A stretch of 63,881 bases of DNA from Oscillospiraceae bacterium (GTDB taxonomy: Bacteria > Bacillota > Clostridia > Oscillospirales > Oscillospiraceae), in NCBI GenBank assembly GCA_022800755.1, contig JAAWQX010000011.1, positions 1-63,881 of the forward strand. The letters run 5' to 3'. Positions within the stretch are counted from its first letter, which is position 1. Each line of letters opens with the position of its first letter. Positions 56,659 to 63,881 of this stretch are shown piece after piece. The notes beneath the pieces were generated by a model. The model worked only from the letters and a program-made list of their open reading frames with translations. It did no database searches and was not told the DNA's origin. The position numbers and the translations under genes were made by a program.

Positions 56659-59011
56659 ACCATATTGACACCCGCTCCGCAGGCTCAGTCCACATACCGT
56701 CCCCCACCTTAATGTGGAAGGTCTCATAAAATTGGTCCACCGTCTGCAAGGTCCGGTTGACCCGCAGTTTTTCCGCCGCATGGACATCTCCAATCGCCAT
56801 ATAGGCTTGATATTCCCTGCTGGAAGTGCTCCGCCAGCCCCGGGCCACGCTCTTATACAGCAGCGCATAGTCCGGGTCTGTCCACCCCGACGCAACCTCC
56901 GTAATGCAGGACACCGCGCCCAGGTCGGCTACATTTTCAGAAATACACATCGCTCCGTCACAGGCGATCCCCGGCGCGGATTCCCATCCGTCGTACCAGT
57001 CTATCACCGCTTTGCATCGTTCCTGGAACGCCGCGTAGTCCGCCGGCGTCCACCAATCCACAGCATTGCCGTTCTCATCAAATTTTGCTCCATTATTATC
57101 AAACGCATGGGTGATCTCATGTGCGATGATAAACCCGATGGTCCCCAGATTTTCTTCTCTTCCTGCATTCACGTCATACACGGGCGGCTGTAAGATACCC
57201 GCCGGCAGCGTAATGCTGTTGCTGGCGCTGTCATAGTAGGCGTTCACCGTGTACGCCGGACAATCCCAGCGGTCTTTATCCACAGGCTCGCCCTGTAATA
57301 ACAACCGCTGCCGCTGTGCCGCCTGACGAACCGCGATCACATTCTCAAACAGCGTCCCGCCCTGGGCGGCCGGGCGGATCTCAAGCCCTTCCAGCGCGTT
57401 GCTCCATTCATCCGGGTATCCCACACGGACCCGCAGTGTGTCCAATTTGGCGAGCGCCTTGGATTTTGTCTCGCTGCCCAGCCAATCCAGCGCGCGGAGC
57501 CGCCTAGCATAGACCGCCTTGATTTCTTCTACCATTTGTTCAATATCCGTTTTCACTTCCGGCGGGCAATAATGGCTTACATAACTTTTCTCGATTTCCT
57601 CGGACAGCATGATTTTCACCATCGACACAGCATTTTTGTCCGGGTCCGTCTCCGGCGCGATCCCAAAATATTTTTGCACAAACGCCGCGGAAGCGTCCGA
57701 AAACGCGCTGCTCAAATAATGCCCCATGGAAGAAAGCATCCCCAACGTCAGTTCAGCCTTAAGGGTTTCAAGGTGCGCCTGGTCAAAGTACCCGGCGGCC
57801 GCGTTCAGCAGGCCATCGTCCGCCACAACGATCTCATCCGCGGGACGAAACCCGCTGGCCGCGAACACCGACTGCATATCCACATTGGGGAACTTCTCCT
57901 GCAGCTGCACCGGGGTGTACCGGTGATTTTGCGCGTCCGTTCCCAGCTGCGCCTGGCGGTCCATCATGCAGGCCGACAAGTCCGCTTCCGCTTGATAATA
58001 GCGCTCCGCCCAGTCCCGCGCCTGCGGCTCACCGAACCCCGCGGCCCGGAGCATTGCGGCTAAAAAGTCCAGATACGCATCCTTCATTTCGCCTTCCTGC
58101 TGATAAAATCCCTGATCCATACTGGGCGCAAATGTGGAAAACGTCACCACCCGCCGGTTAGAATCCGTCACGTCTACGCCCAGTCCATATTGCATCAGCG
58201 GCGACAGGCAAAGCTCCCGGGTCATCCTGTTTTGCACTTCCATCAGCGCGCCGACCGTCTCCGCCCGCGCGATCTCATCCAGATAGGGCTGGAGCGGTCG
58301 GATCCCCTGCCGCTCAATGCCTTCCGTATCCAGGGCGGTCTCATACAGCGCGGCGATTTTTGCTTCCGGCGCCCCCTCCGCAACGGTATTTTTCGCACAG
58401 TCATGGATCAGCGCGGCGATTTGATCGTCCACCACAGTCAAAAGATCGAAGATTCCGCCGGTCCGCGCCTGCGTCGGCAAAAGTTCGGATGCGTCCAACC
58501 ACGCTTTGTTCACTCCGGCATAAAAATCATCTCGCAGATTCGTCCCCAGCAGCGTATATACCCGGCGGATCAGCTGCATAAACGCTGCTTTCGTAACGGT
58601 CTCATTCGACGCAAGCTCCGTGTCCGAGATTCCCTCAACAATGCCCGCGTTCAGGATATCGTCCAACTCTGCTTCCGCCCACGCCGGAATATCCGCAAAA
58701 TGCCGTACCGGGCAAGCGCTTCGGGCACTGTCTCCCACCGGTGCGGGCAGCGGGCCAAACGCCCGGGCTACCATTACCAAAGCCTGCACCCGGGTGATTG
58801 CCGCATCTTCCTCCAGATTTCCGCCGGGATATCCCTTGATGATGTCCGACCGCCGGGCTTCCAAATTGTAATCATCTGCCGCGATGACCAGCAAATCCGC
58901 GGCCTCTCCCCTGGTCAGGATATCCTCCGCCGCCAGCGCCGCCGGCATAAGGCTCAGCACCAGGGCCACAGCCGTCAGCAGCGCTGTCCCCCGTTTCCAA
59001 ATCCACTTCAT
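56657..59011 (-). CDS. Secreted M13 (neprilysin/PepO-like) metallopeptidase with N-terminal SLH repeats
   Basis: A 784-residue exported protein. A signal peptide (about 1-28, ending PAALAA) precedes SLH-type repeats (about 30-150: LTRGEAADLLVIAA, ITRVQALVMVARAF, HFADIPAWAEAELDDI, VTKAAFMQLIRRVY) that should bind the secondary wall polymer. The rest is a full M13 zinc peptidase: an N-terminal cap domain, then HEITHAFD (zinc His and catalytic Glu) and ENVADLGA (third zinc ligand). M13 enzymes cleave small peptides; here the enzyme would be held at the cell surface. Wall anchoring fits the WecA/WecB genes elsewhere in the window. Confidence 0.9.
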   Translation of the reverse strand: MKWIWKRGTALLTAVALVLSLMPAALAAEDILTRGEAADLLVIAADDYNLEARRSDIIKGYPGGNLEEDAAITRVQALVMVARAFGPLPAPVGDSARSACPVRHFADIPAWAEAELDDILNAGIVEGISDTELASNETVTKAAFMQLIRRVYTLLGTNLRDDFYAGVNKAWLDASELLPTQARTGGIFDLLTVVDDQIAALIHDCAKNTVAEGAPEAKIAALYETALDTEGIERQGIRPLQPYLDEIARAETVGALMEVQNRMTRELCLSPLMQYGLGVDVTDSNRRVVTFSTFAPSMDQGFYQQEGEMKDAYLDFLAAMLRAAGFGEPQARDWAERYYQAEADLSACMMDRQAQLGTDAQNHRYTPVQLQEKFPNVDMQSVFAASGFRPADEIVVADDGLLNAAAGYFDQAHLETLKAELTLGMLSSMGHYLSSAFSDASAAFVQKYFGIAPETDPDKNAVSMVKIMLSEEIEKSYVSHYCPPEVKTDIEQMVEEIKAVYARRLRALDWLGSETKSKALAKLDTLRVRVGYPDEWSNALEGLEIRPAAQGGTLFENVIAVRQAAQRQRLLLQGEPVDKDRWDCPAYTVNAYYDSASNSITLPAGILQPPVYDVNAGREENLGTIGFIIAHEITHAFDNNGAKFDENGNAVDWWTPADYAAFQERCKAVIDWYDGWESAPGIACDGAMCISENVADLGAVSCITEVASGWTDPDYALLYKSVARGWRSTSSREYQAYMAIGDVHAAEKLRVNRTLQTVDQFYETFHIKVGDGMWTEPAERVSIW

Positions 59012-59046
59012 AGCACTTCGCTCCTTGCATTTGATTTTGTATGGTT

Positions 59047-59074
59047 ATATTAGCACAATATCCGCCAATTACAA
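59047..59074 (-). promoter_or_regulatory. Promoter of the SLH-M13 peptidase gene
   Basis: On the minus strand TTGTAA (59069-59074), a 16-bp spacer and TAATAT (59047-59052). Confidence 0.45.
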
Positions 59075-59110
59075 GGTGCGCCGCCTAAGTGTAAGTTTTT
59101 TGTAAGGTTG

Positions 59111-59140
59111 AAAAAACAGGCGCGGATTTTTCCGCGCCTG
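59111..59140 (-). terminator. Terminator of the 59.2 kb membrane protein gene
   Basis: CAGGCGCGGA (59117-59126) pairs with TCCGCGCCTG (59131-59140) and is followed on the minus strand by six T. Confidence 0.88.
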
Positions 59141-59169
59141 CCCTGATTTTACTCTGTCAAATTTCCGTT

Positions 59170-60867
59170 TTACTCCGCCCGCTCCACAGTATACGCGCTG
59201 CGCAGCTCACCGTCGGTGCTGGCGCCTTCCAGCCGCACCCGGTCGCCCACATTCAAAATGGCGCACAGCGGCGCGTCAGACACGCTGATGGTGAAATACC
59301 AGGTATTGCCCTCCAGCCGGATATAATAATGGGTATTCCCATCCATAACCGCGCTGCGGATATCCGCGATGGTCCCGGTAAATTCCTCCCCGGTCACCCC
59401 CGGTGCCACATAGATTTGATTCTGGCTCAGCAATTCCAGATAATTCTTCTCACACTGGGCCAAAGTCGTCCCCGTCGCCACCACCTGATACTGCTGGACA
59501 TTCACCATGGCGTACATCTTCACCAGCTGGGACGCGTCCTTCAGCGCCATAAAATAGGTCGGCTGCCCGGAAATATTCAGCAGCAGCGGGAAGGTCGCCT
59601 GATAGCCGAACTGCTGCACCGCGCCCTGGGCGCTGCTCATGGCGGAGTATTCCTCCGCCCCGGCGATGGCATAGAACTTGGCGTCCTTCGTGCGTTGGTT
59701 GACCAGCAAAAAACCCACATTGGACTCATCCCCGGTCACAGACGTCACGCCGGTATACATCCAAACGTCATCGTTCAAGGCAATATAGTTGTACCCTCGG
59801 GTAGTCATCGTCACATCCCGCTGGCCGAAAATCGAATTGATAAATCCGTTGTGGTAGGAGCCGTAGTAGTCATACTGCTGCATCAAAAGCTCCGCAGTAT
59901 ACACCCGGTCTACCCATTCCGGCACATCCGCCACGTCATAATAGGTGCTCTCCCCGGTGACCGCGTCCACCAGCACCGCGCCGACCACATCCTCGCCGCC
60001 GAACAGCCCGATGGTCTTGGTGATAACCGTCGCTACCCACCAGGGATTGCCGCTGTCGTCAATTTCAAAATTCACATCGCTGAACATCTTGGTGGGATAC
60101 TGGAACCGCAGATGCCGGTTGATATCCCGGAAGAAGTATTCCGACGGCGAATAGCGGATGCCGTTTTCCAGCCGCTGCACCGTGACCTCCTGGCTGACCA
60201 TATCGATGATGATATACGCCGGGATGCCCTTGGACACATTCCCCAGCCATTTAAACGCATCCCCGTAATTGAGGTAAGTCACCCGAACAGGCTGGTTTTG
60301 GTAATTAATCTGGGTGGTGCCGTTGGTCACCTCGAACTGGCTGACCAAATCGGACAGTTCGCCCAGCTTCCGGTCCGCCAATACCTGGGCCGCGTCCTTA
60401 TCCAGCATGGGGATCTGGCTGTAGGAAATCTCCGCGATATCCGCGGTAAAGTCGCTTGCTTCCGCGTTGAGCAGGTTGCTGTACGCCTTCGCCCGGAAAA
60501 TGGGCAGCCCGGCAACGATGCCGATGACCACCACCGCGAGCATCACGCACAAGATAGCCAGGGGGATCTTCATGGAAAAGATCGCCAGCTTACCGGTTTT
60601 GTTTTGATAGCGTTTGCGCACCACATTGCCGTTTTCGTCCACATCCAGAAAGTCTTTCGGCGTTTTCTCCCCGGTCCGCTTGACGCTGTGTGAGAACATT
60701 GCGTACAGGCTGCACCAGACGATCAGCAGGATCCCCACAAAAATATAAGCATCCAGATTATGGATATTGATGGCGGGCAAGGTGAAGTAAAAGTACAAAA
60801 AGCCCAGCAGCAAAGTCACCAGACTGGCCACCACCGCGCCCCGCACAGGTTTCCGTTCTAATTTCAT
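59170..60867 (-). CDS. Large membrane-anchored protein, unknown
   Basis: A 565-residue protein with three hydrophobic helices in the first 125 residues (about 10-30, 42-60, 100-123) separated by a short basic cytoplasmic loop, then a ~440-residue extracytoplasmic part rich in aromatic and beta-forming residues (for example PAYIIIDMVSQEVTVQRL and WWVATVITKTIGLFGG). The last ~60 residues look like a small beta-barrel. I do not recognise the family and find no enzyme motif. An extended -10 (TG-A-TACAAT, 60899-60904 on the plus coordinates) lies upstream. Single gene. Confidence 0.7.
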   Translation of the reverse strand: MKLERKPVRGAVVASLVTLLLGFLYFYFTLPAINIHNLDAYIFVGILLIVWCSLYAMFSHSVKRTGEKTPKDFLDVDENGNVVRKRYQNKTGKLAIFSMKIPLAILCVMLAVVVIGIVAGLPIFRAKAYSNLLNAEASDFTADIAEISYSQIPMLDKDAAQVLADRKLGELSDLVSQFEVTNGTTQINYQNQPVRVTYLNYGDAFKWLGNVSKGIPAYIIIDMVSQEVTVQRLENGIRYSPSEYFFRDINRHLRFQYPTKMFSDVNFEIDDSGNPWWVATVITKTIGLFGGEDVVGAVLVDAVTGESTYYDVADVPEWVDRVYTAELLMQQYDYYGSYHNGFINSIFGQRDVTMTTRGYNYIALNDDVWMYTGVTSVTGDESNVGFLLVNQRTKDAKFYAIAGAEEYSAMSSAQGAVQQFGYQATFPLLLNISGQPTYFMALKDASQLVKMYAMVNVQQYQVVATGTTLAQCEKNYLELLSQNQIYVAPGVTGEEFTGTIADIRSAVMDGNTHYYIRLEGNTWYFTISVSDAPLCAILNVGDRVRLEGASTDGELRSAYTVERAE

Positions 60868-60955
60868 AGTTCTCTCCGTTCTTTATACTGATGTCTTTAT
60901 TGTATCACATTTGATTGCCAATATAGGAATAAATTGTAAATTCCCGAAAAAAACA

Positions 60956-60984
60956 TTGCCTGAACGGCAGATTCCCGGTAAAAT
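60956..60984 (+). promoter_or_regulatory. Promoter of trmO and the EEP gene
   Basis: TTGCCT (60956-60961), a 17-bp spacer and TAAAAT (60979-60984). Confidence 0.55.
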
Positions 60985-61015
60985 AGAGGCAAGATCAAAG
61001 CCGAGGTGTGTACAA

Positions 61016-61714
61016 ATGCCGTCTGATGAGTGCTATACCATCGTCCCCATCGCCCATATTGAGACCGACCTGCCCACAAAATTCGGCATCCCCCGGCAGT
61101 CGGGGCTGGTGCCGGGGCTGGAGGGCAGAATCGTGTTTTTGCCCCGATACCGGGACCCCGTCGCCTTTCGCGGGCTTGAGGGCTATTCCCATTTATGGCT
61201 GATCTGGGGCTTTTCGGAAAACAAGCGGGACACCTGGGCATCCACCGTAAAGCCGCCCCGCCTGGGCGGGAACAAGCGCATGGGCGTATTCGCCACCCGC
61301 TCGCCCTACCGCCCCAACGCCTTGGGCCTATCGTCGGTACGGCTCGAACGGCTGGAGTTAGACGAAAAGCTTGGCCCGGTGCTGTATGTCACCGGGGCAG
61401 ATTTGATGAACGGGACCCCCATTTACGACGTAAAACCCTATCTCCCATCCTCAGACAGTCACCCCGATGCCGTGGGCGGCTTCGCGGACGACTTTGTGGA
61501 TTATGGCTTGGAAGTCGTGTTCCCGGAACCGTGGCTTTCTATGATCCCGGTGGCAAAACAGGAGGCACTGTTCGGCATCCTGCGGCAGGACCCCCGGCCG
61601 TCCTATCAGGACGACCCGGAGCGGGTGTACGGGTTCAACTATTTGCACTTTGACGTGCGTTTCCGGGTGCAAGACGGGGTCATTACTGTGTGCGAAATCG
61701 AAGATTTAAGGTAA
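61016..61714 (+). CDS. tRNA t6A37 N6-methyltransferase TrmO-like (YaeB/VirR family)
   Basis: A 232-residue protein with the TrmO beta-barrel signatures FGIPRQSGLVPG, YSHLWLIWGF, GVFATRSPYRPNALGLS and DVKPYLPSSD. TrmO uses SAM to methylate N6-threonylcarbamoyladenosine at position 37 of some tRNAs. The start at 61016 follows GAGGTG. Co-transcribed with the EEP gene 15 bases downstream. Confidence 0.92.
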   Translation: MPSDECYTIVPIAHIETDLPTKFGIPRQSGLVPGLEGRIVFLPRYRDPVAFRGLEGYSHLWLIWGFSENKRDTWASTVKPPRLGGNKRMGVFATRSPYRPNALGLSSVRLERLELDEKLGPVLYVTGADLMNGTPIYDVKPYLPSSDSHPDAVGGFADDFVDYGLEVVFPEPWLSMIPVAKQEALFGILRQDPRPSYQDDPERVYGFNYLHFDVRFRVQDGVITVCEIEDLR

Positions 61715-61729
61715 AAAAGGAGTGCAAAT

Positions 61730-62833
61730 ATGGCCAAAAAGTGCTTAAAATGGACCGGGATTTGCATCGGAGTTGTACTGCTGTGTGCAATCGCCCTGCT
61801 CCTCTGGCTGACGATAGCGGAGTATAAACCGGCAGCGGTAGAGGAAGTGGAAGTGGGCGATGTTTGTCCCGGCGTAAACGAAATTTACGCGGAGGGAACG
61901 CCCCTTTCCGTGGGTGACAGCCTGACTGTTTTGTCCCTGAATACCGGCTACGGCGGATTGGGAAAGGAAGCCGACTTTTTCATGGACGGCGGCACAGGCG
62001 TGGCCCCCTCCACTTCCGATTTGGAGAAAAATACCCATGGCATCGCCGCCCGGCTTCGTGCGGAAGCCGCGGACGTGTATTTTTTGCAGGAAGTGGACAC
62101 AAACTCCTCCCGCAGTGGTAGTAAAGATTTCACCCGTTTGTATTGGCAATATATCAACGCGGGAAATCGGGAAGGTTATTTCAGCGCCCACGCGCTGAAC
62201 TACTCCTGCCCGTTTGTCCCGTATCCCTGGCCGCCTATCGGGAAAGTACATAGTGGGGTGCAGACTTTGAGCAGCTTTTTCATGGAAAAGGCGGAGCGCA
62301 TTGCGTTGCCGTGCCCGTTCTCCTGGCCCGTGTCTACGGCGAATCTTAAGCGCTGTTTGCTGGTCGGTTATGTGCCGCTGGAGGATTCCGACCGGCAGTT
62401 GGTGCTGGTGAACCTCCATCTGGAAGCCTATGACGACGGCGATGGTAAGACCGCACAGACCAAAATGCTCATGAAATTCCTCACGTCGGAGTACGAAAAG
62501 GGCAATTACGTCATCGCCGGGGGCGATTTCAATCAGACCTTCCCCGGCGCGCTGGAGGCGTTCCCTGTCAAGAGTCCGGAACTCTGGACCCCCGGCGTGC
62601 TGGAAGAGGATATCCTGCCAGAGGGCTGGCAATTCGCTTATGATTTGTCCACGCCAAGCTGCCGGCTGCTCAATGAACCCTATGACGCCGCCAGTCAGAA
62701 TACGCAGTTTTACGTCATTGACGGGTTTATTTTGTCCCCCAATGTGCAGCTCAACAGCGTGGAGACTAAGGACGCCGCGTTTGGCTATACCGACCACAAC
62801 CCGGTATTGCTGGACGTTACGCTCTCGGAATAA
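61730..62833 (+). CDS. Membrane-anchored endonuclease/exonuclease/phosphatase-family protein
   Basis: A 367-residue protein with one N-terminal signal-anchor helix (about 9-30) and an outer EEP domain. LSLNTGYGG, LQEVDTNS (metal-binding Glu), LVNLHLEAYDDG, AGGDFNQTF (Asp and Asn) and YTDHNPVLLDV (Asp-His) are the complete catalytic set. The domain faces outside, so it is more likely a phosphodiesterase or lipid phosphatase than a DNA repair nuclease. Start by AGGAG. Confidence 0.88.
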   Translation: MAKKCLKWTGICIGVVLLCAIALLLWLTIAEYKPAAVEEVEVGDVCPGVNEIYAEGTPLSVGDSLTVLSLNTGYGGLGKEADFFMDGGTGVAPSTSDLEKNTHGIAARLRAEAADVYFLQEVDTNSSRSGSKDFTRLYWQYINAGNREGYFSAHALNYSCPFVPYPWPPIGKVHSGVQTLSSFFMEKAERIALPCPFSWPVSTANLKRCLLVGYVPLEDSDRQLVLVNLHLEAYDDGDGKTAQTKMLMKFLTSEYEKGNYVIAGGDFNQTFPGALEAFPVKSPELWTPGVLEEDILPEGWQFAYDLSTPSCRLLNEPYDAASQNTQFYVIDGFILSPNVQLNSVETKDAAFGYTDHNPVLLDVTLSE

Positions 62834-62840
62834 CGCGAAG

Positions 62841-62866
62841 AACGGACGGGAATTTCCCGCCCGTTT
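62841..62866. terminator. Terminator between the EEP gene and the YbjN-like pair
   Basis: AACGGACGGGAA and TTCCCGCCCGTT pair with one G-T, followed by TTCTTTATT on the plus strand. Confidence 0.75.
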
Positions 62867-62868
62867 CT

Positions 62869-63279
62869 TTATTCTTCTGTCATGAGTTCCGTTTCTACCC
62901 GGTACACGTGGCGGCAGAATTCGATCAGCTGGTCAAAGCACACCCGCGCTGGGAATTCTTTCAGGACCCAGTCCCGGGCTATGCAGACTTGGAAACTCCC
63001 GTTTTCCAGTTCCTGCACAAAGTGCTTGTACCACCGGGTGCTCGCGTTCAGCCGGTTGCACAGCCACACCGCCGGGAGATACGCGGATTCCCCTATCTCT
63101 ACCACCACGGCGCTGGCGGACAGCATTTCCCCCTGGAACTCTACCAGCACCGGCAGGATGTTGTCCGGGAACTGCTCGTCCGGCACTGTGAGGGTCATCA
63201 TCGTCTCTCCGTGGGTCTCGTACGCCGTGAAGCCACGGAACAGGCACTCGTTCAATATGTCGCTCAAATACAATACCAT
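62869..63279 (-). CDS. YbjN-like domain protein, second of an adjacent pair
   Basis: A 136-residue soluble protein. The pattern LPVLVEFQGEMLSASAVV, then WLCNRLNASTRWYKHFVQ and a C-terminal amphipathic helix resembles the YbjN/T3SC-like chaperone fold, in which a CNRLN-type helix precedes a beta-sheet. It follows a paralogue by 12 bases with GGAGGTG before the start. YbjN-type proteins act in stress or sensing, but the function here is unknown. Confidence 0.6.
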   Translation of the reverse strand: MVLYLSDILNECLFRGFTAYETHGETMMTLTVPDEQFPDNILPVLVEFQGEMLSASAVVVEIGESAYLPAVWLCNRLNASTRWYKHFVQELENGSFQVCIARDWVLKEFPARVCFDQLIEFCRHVYRVETELMTEE

Positions 63280-63291
63280 ATCCGCACCTCC

Positions 63292-63681
63292 TCAGCCCAG
63301 CAAGCCCGGCAAATTCACGCAGATCACCTGCAAAAGCGCCGTGAGCATACTCATGACGTCCTCCAGGTCCCCGGTGTACAGCAGAAGGTCCATGCCCGCG
63401 CAGAAATAGCCGGAATCTACGTAAAACTTCACCCAGGGGTACTGCGTGTTCAGGCGGTTGCACTGGGCCATGAACGCGTCCGCGTCCGCCTCCGGCACCT
63501 GGAATAAAATGGCGGACAGCTCCACGTCCTGTTCCGTGTGGAAGCCTGCGTACACCGGAAACATCGCCTCGCCCGCGTCGTTCACTACCGCGATCTCCAG
63601 TTGATTTTCCGCCAGTTCCTGCACCCGGTCCGCGCCGAAGCGCTCCGCGCAGGCTGCTTTCATTTGTTCAAATCGTTCCAT
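63292..63681 (-). CDS. YbjN-like domain protein, first of an adjacent pair
   Basis: A 129-residue soluble protein similar in layout to its downstream neighbour, with ELSAILFQVPEADADAF, then AQCNRLNTQYPWVKFYVD and a C-terminal helix with VMSMLTALLQVI. The shared CNRLN and following aromatic-rich strand suggest duplication with strong divergence. The start at 63681 follows GGGAGCGG; the longer reading to 63735 includes the promoter. Confidence 0.6.
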   Translation of the reverse strand: MERFEQMKAACAERFGADRVQELAENQLEIAVVNDAGEAMFPVYAGFHTEQDVELSAILFQVPEADADAFMAQCNRLNTQYPWVKFYVDSGYFCAGMDLLLYTGDLEDVMSMLTALLQVICVNLPGLLG

Positions 63682-63706
63682 AGGCCGCTCCCAAAGGTTT
63701 TTGGGT

Positions 63707-63735
63707 ATTATAGCATAAATCGGACGGCCGTTCAA
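63707..63735 (-). promoter_or_regulatory. Promoter of the YbjN-like pair
   Basis: On the minus strand TTGAAC (63730-63735), a 17-bp spacer and TATAAT (63707-63712). Confidence 0.6.
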
Positions 63736-63747
63736 TGCGGAAAATGG

Positions 63748-63775
63748 AAAAACCTCCCCGGATGGGGAGGTTTTT
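63748..63775 (-). terminator. Terminator after the partial SLH gene
   Basis: AAAAACCTCCCC (63748-63759) and GGGGAGGTTTTT (63764-63775) pair around GGAT, just after the stop at 63789. Confidence 0.88.
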
Positions 63776-63788
63776 CTTTTGGGTTGTC

Positions 63789-63881
63789 TTACTTGTCAGT
63801 ATGGAAGTGTGCAGTGACGTGGTTTACCGTCGCTTCCATCACCTGGGCGAAGAACCACTGGCCCGCGGTCACGTCTGTGAA
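63789..63881 (-). CDS. C-terminal end of an SLH-domain protein (partial, cut by the window)
   Basis: The last 30 codons of a minus-strand gene that starts beyond the window. They read FTDVTAGQWFFAQVMEAT and then NHVTAHFHTDK, matching the start of an SLH repeat (FTDV-x-x-x-x-W-F-x-x-x-V-x-x-A). It is probably the end of a cell-surface protein, followed by a strong terminator. Confidence 0.6.
   Translation of the reverse strand, partial: FTDVTAGQWFFAQVMEATVNHVTAHFHTDK

Overview
The window looks like a chromosomal segment of a spore-forming, anaerobic, low-to-mid GC Firmicute, most likely of the class Clostridia near Oscillospiraceae. This is inferred from gene content: ypeB and spoIID (sporulation and germination), pyruvate:ferredoxin oxidoreductase, SLH-domain surface proteins, the Firmicute-type clusters rpmH-rnpA-yidD-yidC-khpB, rpsF-ssb-rpsR and asp23-fakA, and a purine operon with a separate PurO-type IMP cyclohydrolase. 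Coding regions are GC-rich and promoters AT-rich; sigma-A boxes with 16-18 bp spacers can be read in front of many transcription units. I found no rRNA, tRNA, CRISPR array, transposase or prophage.

Layout. 0-5.3 kb is an accessory metabolic cluster: a YkvI-like permease (-), a divergent GntR/FCD regulator, two tandem ketopantoate-reductase-like dehydrogenases and a BaiE-like (bile acid 7-alpha-dehydratase family) SnoaL-fold protein with its own promoter. 5.3-11 kb holds small genes: a DJ-1/PfpI protein, a zinc-ribbon/Ig-like anchored protein, MmcQ/YjbR, GNAT, a membrane gene broken by an in-frame stop, ypeB and a lipoprotein. 11-17.9 kb: gltX(-), and a (+) unit of an aminotransferase, trpS, a WecA/TagO-type transferase, UDP-GlcNAc 2-epimerase and an anchored protein. 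17.9-24 kb: three small unknown genes, a YfcE-type phosphodiesterase, an SDR reductase, ricT, holB and two membrane proteins. 24-27 kb: khpB-yidC-yidD-rnpA-rpmH. 27.1-28.3 kb: queH and a dCMP deaminase sharing one -35 box, then a MITE-like repeat.

28.5-41 kb is the de novo purine region on the minus strand: purE-purC, then purF, a formate/nitrite-family channel, purN, purO, an AICAR-transformylase-only protein, purD, large purL and guaB. These genes cover PRPP to IMP to XMP except PurM and PurB, which are not here. The formate channel next to the two formyl-transfer steps suggests that one-carbon supply and purine synthesis are co-regulated.

41-54.9 kb: rpsR-ssb-rpsF, a branched-chain amino acid carrier, a decayed SLH-like remnant, nifJ, GNAT, asp23-fakA, a membrane protein, spoIID and clpC, the last two overlapping tail to tail. 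55-63.9 kb: trmN6-rsmI, an SLH-M13 metallopeptidase, a large anchored protein, trmO with an anchored EEP-family hydrolase, two adjacent YbjN-like paralogues, and the 3' end of another SLH protein cut by the window edge.

The best candidates for undescribed biology are the 0-5.3 kb BaiE-like/dehydrogenase cluster, the formate channel embedded in the purine operon, two divergent gene pairs whose promoters share a single -35 hexamer, a ypeB ribosome-binding site buried in an upstream terminator, and two structured intergenic elements.
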